Assembly (NCBI GenBank): GCA_029582165.1
Contig: CM055872.1
Coordinates: 49,365,695-49,429,694, forward strand
Direction: 5' to 3'
DNA: 64,000 bases
Source of the DNA: Portulaca oleracea
Taxonomy: Eukaryota; Streptophyta; Magnoliopsida; Caryophyllales; Portulacaceae
Below the pieces are notes generated by a model, which was given only the letters and a program-made list of their open reading frames with translations, ran no database searches and had not been told where the DNA came from. How positions within the stretch are numbered: position 1 is the stretch's first letter; the number at the start of each line of letters is the position of its first letter. The position numbers were made by a program, and so were the translations under genes. Of this stretch, positions 57,414-64,000 are shown one piece after another.

Positions 57414-58705
57414 TGTTCGGCCTCGTTTCGAGCCGAAATTCTTCTCTTTTATAGGGTATATTTGCTTGTTTTAACCCCTATTTATATATTAGATATAATG
57501 TTTTGGTGTTTTGTAGGAAAATAAGAGAGTGGCCTAAAATGGAGCCAAAACGGAGCAAAAACTCACCAAATAAGGGGTGGAGGCAGAAGGGTTGCTCGAC
57601 CGAGCAGCATGTTGGCTCGCCCGAGCAACACCTCTGGAAGGACAGCAGGATCTGCCGACCGATTTTGAGCCAAGAAGAGAGAAAGCTGGCTCGCCCGAGC
57701 AACATACTGGCTCGGCCGAGCCATGCTTCTGCACAGCGACCATGGAAAGTTCGAAAAATATAGCTAAGGCAATGAAGAAACAGAGGGCCAGCTCGCCCGA
57801 GCAAGGCCCTTGCTCGCCCGAGCTGAGCTTCTGAGCTGTCGAGGAAAAGTCGCCGAGGAACAAGAATCACGCGACCAGAATGCTTGCTCGCCCGAGCCGA
57901 TTCAGTTTTCTGCGTACAGACTGGAAATGAGATGTTGCGTTTTGTGCAACTAACTTGAGTCATTATAAAAGCCTTAGTTGCGACTCCATTGAGAAGATAA
58001 TTAGAATATATCAATTAGCCTAGGTAGTTTAGGAGTAGAATTAGATTTAATTGCTTTCCTTTATTTGCTTTAATCTCTCTTAATTGTTCTTCAAGTTTTC
58101 AATTGTTCTTCATTGTTCTTCAAGCTTTCATTGATTTCTAGCATTTGTATTCAAACTTTCTCAAGCTTTCTCAATTCAAGCAAGTTTCCATTGAAGTTTT
58201 ACAAAGCTTTCTCTCTCTTCTCTCTTCTCTCTCTCTCTCTAATCTCCATTGTTGACTTGATTTCAAAGCTTTCTAGGGTTAGCCACAATCAACTCCATTT
58301 TTAGTGGGGAGGAGGGTCAAGGAACTCCAATTCTACTTACTAGTGAGAATTTGGGGGATTCTTGGTAATCCAAACCACAATTTCTTGTTTGTTCGGGGGA
58401 AATTCAAGTGTAGATTGAAGGTTTATTGAAGTTTGTTCATCAAAGGTATAATTTCTCGTTCCCAATTTCATTGTTCATTCATTGTCTTCATTCATGCCTT
58501 TTAATTGCTTTCCTTAATTTCATGCTTTTATTGCTTTCCATAATTCCATGTCTATGTTAGTTTTATTGCTTTCATTTACATAATTTACCGCATTCCGCAA
58601 TTGAGAAAAAACCCCTTCCACAAACCGATTACCTCAATCAAGCCTCACACTCATCCTCGAGTTCGACATCCTTACTTATAAAACCACAAAATATACAACC
58701 GAACA
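57414..58705 (+). mobile_element. Solo LTR F, Athila-like, with TSD ACTGG
   Basis: 1292 bp from TGTTCGGCCTCG to ACAACCGAACA. It is flanked by a perfect ACTGG duplication (57409-57413 and 58706-58710). The first 130 bp are clearly related to the LTR of element D read on its own sense strand (TTCGAGCCGAA, TTTGCTTGTTTTA). TATA box TATAAAAG is at 57964-57971. No interior remains, so it arose by recombination between LTRs. Confidence 0.9.
57594..57898 (+). promoter_or_regulatory. U3 array of interrupted palindromes (LTR F)
   Basis: Seven units: GCTCGACCGAGC, GCTCGCCCGAGC (five times, at about 57615, 57690, 57792, 57813 and 57885) and GCTCGGCCGAGC. The core CGCCCG is flanked by GCT/AGC arms. The last unit ends 66 bp before TATAAAAG. 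Confidence 0.65.
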
Positions 58706-59354
58706 ACTGGTTTTGCTGGGAACTGAAGTTGACCTGAATGGCCAATGCTGGTGGGATGAGTGGTTGTGCTGGCCAGAACTTGCCTTACTAGGGTATAACA
58801 AGCTTGGATGTATGATGTTGGTGGGCTGGTGGCTGCTGAAGTCTCCTTGATCTGTTGCTAGGGATGGAAGCCTGCTGTTTCTGCTAGGATTGCTCCTGCA
58901 GCTGTTGAGTCTGGCACAGCAAGGCTAGCTGCTTACAATGCTAGTGCTGAAGGTGTTGGTGTAGCTTCCTTGGGTGATGAAGATGATGTAGAAGCTGCTC
59001 GTGCTACTGTTGTGGCTGAATCATCTCCCATCTCTTGGTCTGAACTTGCTGGTGTTGCTGGTGATGCTTGAACTACTGCTGGTGATGCTTGAACTACTGC
59101 TGGATGGTCTCCATCAGCTTACTTTATCCTCAATTTAATTGTGGTGGAGTTCAAGTCAAATCCTCTATACTATTGTGGTGGTTATTTCTTTTATCTATTC
59201 TTGGTCGGTTTGATAGTTCTTGGGTAGTGGTTTCCTTTATCTCAAGTCCATATCTTGAGTGGGTTATCATTCCTAGGGTTTGGTTGTGATAATCATCATC
59301 AAACATCATAAGTTCATCAACTCAAGCATCCAATTCTCACCATAACATCCTTCA

Positions 59355-62286
59355 CTCGCATAGTAAAAAAATAAACAAATTATGCATTCTTCCACACAAA
59401 AACATAATACTAATTCCCAAAATCTAGACAAAGTTAATCACGATGAAGCTAATCTAGACAACTGACAAGTTTTGGTGTCGTTGTCTATTCAAAGATAATT
59501 GATCGTACTAGCCAACAATAAACAGGGACAAGAACAAAGCCTATCACCAAGACAAGGTCGGAATGAGTCGCTGACAATACTATCCTACACCAAGTACAAT
59601 TATTTGAATGTCAACATATGGGCAAATTCATAGCAACTAGTAACTAGCAACTTTCGCAGCGAAACATCATTCTTCTTCAACAGTTAGTAAACATGCTGCC
59701 AACTAATCTCTTGCAGCTAATTCACTCATTTAGGATTTGACAATACCTGATCTGATTCGACCCAGTTATGAATGTCTTTGCCTAAAAAATCAAATACAAC
59801 CATAAATGTTTAATATGACCACTTTTTCTTCAATCTCAACCAAACTTTGCACCAAATATTGAGAGCTTAATTAATCCAACCTGAAAAAACGTGCGCTCAA
59901 TCATAAAATTCATCTAATTTGATATGAGGAATTGATACATCTGACTTGCAAGGTAAATTTAGAAATATATTTCTACAGCTCAAGACAAGGTTGTTGTTTG
60001 GGTTGGTAGAATCTGTCAGTAGGAATGACAATCACACCCGAATCTGAAACAAATTCATTCTGATACAAAGCGTACAATCTGATTCGAATCAAACAAAAAT
60101 AAATTTGAATCCATATTCTATTACAAAAGTCTGGCTCCGAGTATAATTAGAGCGGATATGGAGTGGTGGGACTGTTCATATTCCAGTCCGGACCGGTTGA
60201 CCCAAAAAAATCAGACCGAAAACCCAGACCAAACTCGGACCGCATGGTAACCGAGTCGATATTCGGTCTAAGTTTTTATGTTTTTTAGTTTCGGTCTGGT
60301 TCGGTCTAAACCCGGAAAAACCCAAACCTGGACTGGAAAACCAATTATTATAAAATTTAAATTTATTCAAAAAATGATATTCATGATATTATAAGCGCCA
60401 ATCGCCCATATCAAAATATTATCACCTAAAAAAAATATTATATCCTAATTCAACTACCCCTTCCCTTAAAATTAGAAAGATAAAGATTGTGACATATATT
60501 CATCCTAGTGTAATGGTAATTAAACTTTAGCCAACTTTGTATGTATTTATGCGTGACTACAAATTTTGTCATGTTATTATGTACTCTACCATATTATTAT
60601 ATAATTTCAAATTTTTATAATTCGTTACTTTCTAAAATTTTCAACCATAATTCCATAAACAATAACATACAATACAAAAAAACTGTAGTTTCCTAACAAA
60701 GGACATATATTAATTAACTAATCAGCCATTTTACAAATTTTGATAGAAAATTTTTAAAACTATCTCAACTAGTCCAAACCAGTCTGGGTTGGTCCGATCC
60801 AAATCCTAATTGGATTGGCCTGGGGTTGGAACTGGTTGTTTCTGATCTGGTCTTTAGTCCACAGTTTTGGCTTTTTCGGGTTTCGATCTAGTCCGGGTTG
60901 GTCCGGGTTTGACCCAATGAACTCTGCTGATGGAGGGGACCACCTCCGTTGCAATTAAATTCTATTAGAATAATAAATATTAAAAATCTAAAAAATATGA
61001 CTTTACCAAATTTGAGAATTTAGTGGAGAATATGAAGCTCAACTTTTTTGATGGAAAATTGTATTGCCAATATTTTGACACTTGGGAGACTTTCTTATGC
61101 ATTATATTTTTGTTGTATTGTCAAGTATTTTGTTATATAAAAAAAATTAAGGTTTATTACAGCAAGAACGTTGTAAAAAAAACTAAAAAAAATTTAAAAA
61201 AAGGTTTTTGGATGATAATGTACATTAGGAGTGCTAAGACAATAATGTAACTAAAACAATTCCAACGATGGCTCTCTTGCATGGTAGATTGAGTAGCAAA
61301 AAAAATAAATTCTTTACTATAAGTCCAAATAAACAAAGATGAATTCTAACTTTTGCAAACAAAAAACATTGATTACGTTAGCGAAAATGTGAAGTAATAA
61401 CGTATTATTTGAAAAAAAAAATTAAATTTCATTTGCACTTGCACTTGCTGACAATGCTGTGTCATGACATTAATTTAATAAAGATTTTAAACTTTTTTCT
61501 TCTCAACCCACTACGTAAAACAGTGAGTTACCCACCGCCGAAATCGTTTCATGTGTTTTATTGTCCAACACCCCAAAGTACAATAAATTATTGTCCAAGA
61601 AAAAAATTTAGTGCATTATTGTCCGATAACCCCCACATTACAGTGTATTAGCGTCCAAAACCCAAAAAAAAACAAATAGTAAAAACCGCTAGTTAGACCT
61701 CCGATTATAATCGGAGGTTTAAAAGGGTTATATAAAAATTTAAAAAAAAATAGGACAATTGCTAGTTGAACCTCCACTTATAATTAGAGGACTTCCACAT
61801 GAGGTGATTATAATCAAAGGTGATCGAGTCGGATCTAGAGGTACCAGTCCACCCATCCACCGATTAATCTGATTTGGAGTGGACCTGCACCTCTGATTAT
61901 TAATCTAAACGGAGGTGGAGGCGCCAATCTCCGACCTGCCTCCGATCCCTTATCATCCCTATCCCTTGGTTAAGAATTACAATAAAAGATACATGCAGGA
62001 GGAAACAGTGTGACTCTCCCCTGGTAACTGCCTAGCTGGTGAGTGTTCACCCCCAACAACAGAGTCCTAGACCAAGGGGACAGGGTGCCAAACTGCCAAC
62101 CTACCTCATCAGTCTATACAACTGCATTTTGTTTTCCACTATATTCAACAAAAATCAAGGACGGCGAGGTAAACTGTGATTTTCTGTAAGGAAATCGGTA
62201 AAGATTTTGTATCGATCACAATTCTACAAAATTCCGTGTATCAATAAAAAAAAATGCTCAAAATACAAGGCACCAACCTACATGTA
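59355..62286. other. AT-rich intergenic region with degenerate repeats
   Basis: No gene is recognised. CCGGACC/GGTCCG-rich blocks at 60175-60350 and 60770-60920 are roughly inverted relative to each other. A 22-bp perfect palindrome centred on ATTATAAT lies at 61698-61719, and GTCCAACACCCC-type words repeat at 61560-61665. Confidence 0.6.
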
Positions 62287-63950
62287 TCAGTTAATCTTGG
62301 GCTTTGCTCTCCTTGGTTTTAGAACGAGCCAGAGGATGAGCAAGACCACCAAGAAAGCCGGGATTGTTGTCAAGTCAAACTCCACATCCACCTGCCGGTC
62401 TTTTGTGCAGTGTATTGGGTGTAGGATCGCTATGGTTGTGTTCACCTGCTGTGCAAAGCTATAGGAACAAAAAATTTCGTTAAATAACTCTCTTGCACAA
62501 CAATACTACAGATATATGCAATTAGATGCAACATCGAAGGAGAGAGAAGCTACTTGAAAAACTTCCACATTGGATTATGACACGATGTACCTTATGTAGC
62601 TCACTACTAAACAGTCTGATTCTTTATCTGCTACGTGAGTAGCAAGCAATACGCATTTGTTAGCTCTCGATAATTGATATAGCATCCAACATGAAGATGA
62701 CATGGGTTTTCTCATGAAAGTTGTATGTACACATAGATGAGCAATACTAGGCGACAGGAGAAATTGGTTACCCAAGACTACATGGAGTATTTGATTAGCG
62801 GAAAAGGTGGTTGAGCTAGCATTCACAACTAAAAAGAAAACAAAAAGAAAAACGGTGAAAGCAGCAGGAGGAACAACACAGTTGCAATATCCAAGTTCAG
62901 TCCTTGATTTGCAGTTCTAACTCTAGGAGTGTAATCTTACATGCGGACAGCAAGTTTATGTGGTTCCACCGTAACTAAACTATAAGCTAGTATTTTCTGG
63001 TAGATGCTAGACATCCAACCTTTTTAAAACCAAAAAAAAAAATGTCTTGGCAAGCTAAAGGATGACTGATATTTCGCAAGACTAGTTCAACCCAACTGGC
63101 GACACCTTGGTATAATTCAGACCGAACTTCATCCCAAATCGTTCTGAGCCATGAACCACATCTCGGTCTGCTATCAATTTCTTCGATGATAAAACTTACA
63201 TAACATTGACCTAGTTAAAAAATAAGCTTAGTTTGGACTTTGGATGGGTAAATTACTCTGAGATCAGAGTAGTAGCTTGCTCCAGAAAGGTCATTATAAT
63301 TGGTCAATTTCTGCCATGTCTAGAATAAGATTAAATGCTCAATACGAACTAAGGCAAGAACAATTGAAGAACAAGGAAAAGCTTGCAAAATGTGGTAAGC
63401 TCCAATGAAGATGTGTTCAGAAAATAAATAACCAACGTGTCTTGCATTACCATCAACATCCACAAGAATTATAATATGATCAGTGAAGCATTATAGATAG
63501 TATTTGTTATTCATATCTAACTACGAGCAGTGTAGGCAACATGAAAACTCTAACTCAGGTTCTAAAGTAACCATACAGGAAGAACAGTATAAATAAGTAT
63601 CAAAGGCTCAAAGCTGTTTTCCTACTACACATTTAAATTTCTACGCCTATGCCTTACCTTCTGGATGCATCATCCAAAGTATACAGCATCCTTACTGCAT
63701 CAATGTATCGCAGCTCCCCAGAAATCGTAGCTATCTGAAAGGACATTTGATCACCCATTAATTATCAAAGGCCGAATTGAGTAACAGATATGGAAAGAGA
63801 ATTTCAGTTACTCACTCTCTTCCACAGGCCAACCACTAAATTGTACTTATTGACTAGGTCACGCTCCTGGGACTGGAAATGCTTAAATGATTTTTGAGCT
63901 ATGAGAGTCAAGTGCCACGTAATATAATTTTCCATCAGACAGTTAACCCG
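62287..63950 (-). CDS. Predicted tail-anchored membrane protein, last three exons (5' part outside the window)
   Basis: Three minus-strand exons with GT-AG borders join in phase: 63816-63950 (45 codons), 63658-63734 (25 codons plus 2 nt) and 62287-62458 (to the TGA at 62287-62289). The peptide starts RVNCLMENYITWHLTLIAQK, continues SQERDLVNKYNLVVGLWKR, then ISGELRYIDAVRMLYTLDD, and ends with VDVEFDL, one hydrophobic helix (TIPAFLVVLLILWLVL) and the basic end KPRRAKPKIN. A single helix about 10 residues from the C-terminus fits a tail anchor, with the main part in the cytosol. I do not recognise the family. The in-phase splicing and lack of stops support a real gene. The 3' UTR lies left of 62287. 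Confidence 0.75.
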
Positions 63951-64000
63951 CTACAGTAAAGAAAATACCACTATCTGCAAACCCACAGAATTGCTTCAAT
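63951..64000 (-). other. Intron upstream of the tail-anchored protein exon
   Basis: On the minus strand the sequence ends TTTACTGTAG directly before the exon at 63950, a good 3' splice site. The preceding exon is outside the window. Confidence 0.6.

Larger units (their letters stand above)
56430..59115 (+). mobile_element. Solo LTR G (element C family), interrupted by solo LTR F
   Basis: It starts TGATGTATGCAAGGTC and shares with LTR C the ordered blocks TGATACAGGCACACCAC (twice), AAGCTCTACAC, GAGAGTTT and GGCACTCA. It ends GGTCTCCATCA at 59115. GCTT flanks both sides (56426-56429 and 59116-59119). Removing F and one copy of its duplication (ACTGG) gives about 1.4 kb, close to the 1.5 kb of LTR C. 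Confidence 0.65.
55306..59354 (+). mobile_element. Element E: 3' end of a chromovirus, its LTR split by nested solo LTRs
   Basis: The integrase tail (VYKARVNKNQRDIAFKPDDL, LRKERFPSRRKNMFMP, GPFRITKKINDNAYKLGV) is open to 55716. The polypurine tract AAGAAGGGGAGGA ends at 55618, and the LTR starts TGAAGTACC at 55619. The LTR runs to 56429, is interrupted by solo LTR G (56430-59115), and resumes at 59116 or 59120 to end TCACCATAACATCCTTCA at 59354. The last part matches window bases 1-190. The 5' end is cut at 55305. Palindromes GGCATGATCATGCC (56005) and CGCACGATCGTGCC (56158) occur in its U3. Confidence 0.75.

Noticed and set aside
57503..58014. ORFs of 86-178 codons on both strands
   Set aside because: They lie inside solo LTR F and are opened by the GC-rich palindrome array. 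No family motif is present.
60175..60920. One large MITE with CCGGACC-type terminal repeats
   Set aside because: The two blocks are only loosely inverted copies, with no clear ends or target duplication.
62207..62464. Plus-strand ORF of 85 codons
   Set aside because: It is antisense to the last exon of the minus-strand tail-anchored protein gene, which splices cleanly with two upstream exons.

Overview
This is nuclear DNA of a flowering plant, most likely a eudicot. It has GT-AG introns, plant Ty3/gypsy and Ty1/copia retrotransposons, a hAT element, MITEs and many microsatellites. There are no bacterial operons. Two host genes are visible and both run off the window. The species cannot be named from the sequence.

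Left arm (1-17.6 kb): the 3' nine coding exons of a CWC27/CYP57-type spliceosomal cyclophilin on the + strand. Two of its introns are about 6.6 kb each. They hold a Tourist-like MITE with TAA target-site duplication (TSD), an inverted pair of a 155-bp MITE, a 1.26-kb internally deleted hAT element with 8-bp TSD, a degenerate gag fragment, minisatellites and microsatellites. The 3' end of an LTR occupies bases 1-190, in an intron upstream of the first visible exon.

Middle (17.6-59.4 kb): almost entirely LTR retrotransposons. A (19846-23951, +) is a gag-protease-only chromovirus derivative with a truncated 3' LTR. B (24680-31336, -) is a full-length but dead gag-pol chromovirus with TSD TTAAG. 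A Tat/Athila-like solo LTR lies at 33251-34658. C (36930-41345, -) is a non-autonomous chromovirus derivative. It has two overlapping ORFs, and the second joins about 370 residues of unknown sequence to an integrase tail that runs into the 3' LTR. A copia LTR and gag stub (about 41.8-43.7 kb) is followed by D (43693-53754, -), a 10-kb Athila-like element with a tRNA-Asp-type primer site. After a second copia gag stub come nested LTRs: E (chromovirus 3' end), interrupted by solo LTR G (C family), itself interrupted by solo LTR F (Athila-like, TSD ACTGG).

Right arm (59.4-64 kb): AT-rich intergenic DNA with degenerate inverted repeats, then the last three exons of a minus-strand gene for a predicted tail-anchored membrane protein.

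Most notable: (1) the U3 regions of four LTR families from two lineages (A, B, D, F) carry arrays of short interrupted palindromes. The sense-strand core is always CGCCCG, the arms differ between families but stay self-complementary, and the array stops about 60-75 bp upstream of the TATA-like box. (2) Element C has an unexplained intact 596-codon ORF fused to an integrase tail. (3) In A, B, C and E the reading frame runs through the polypurine tract into the LTR.
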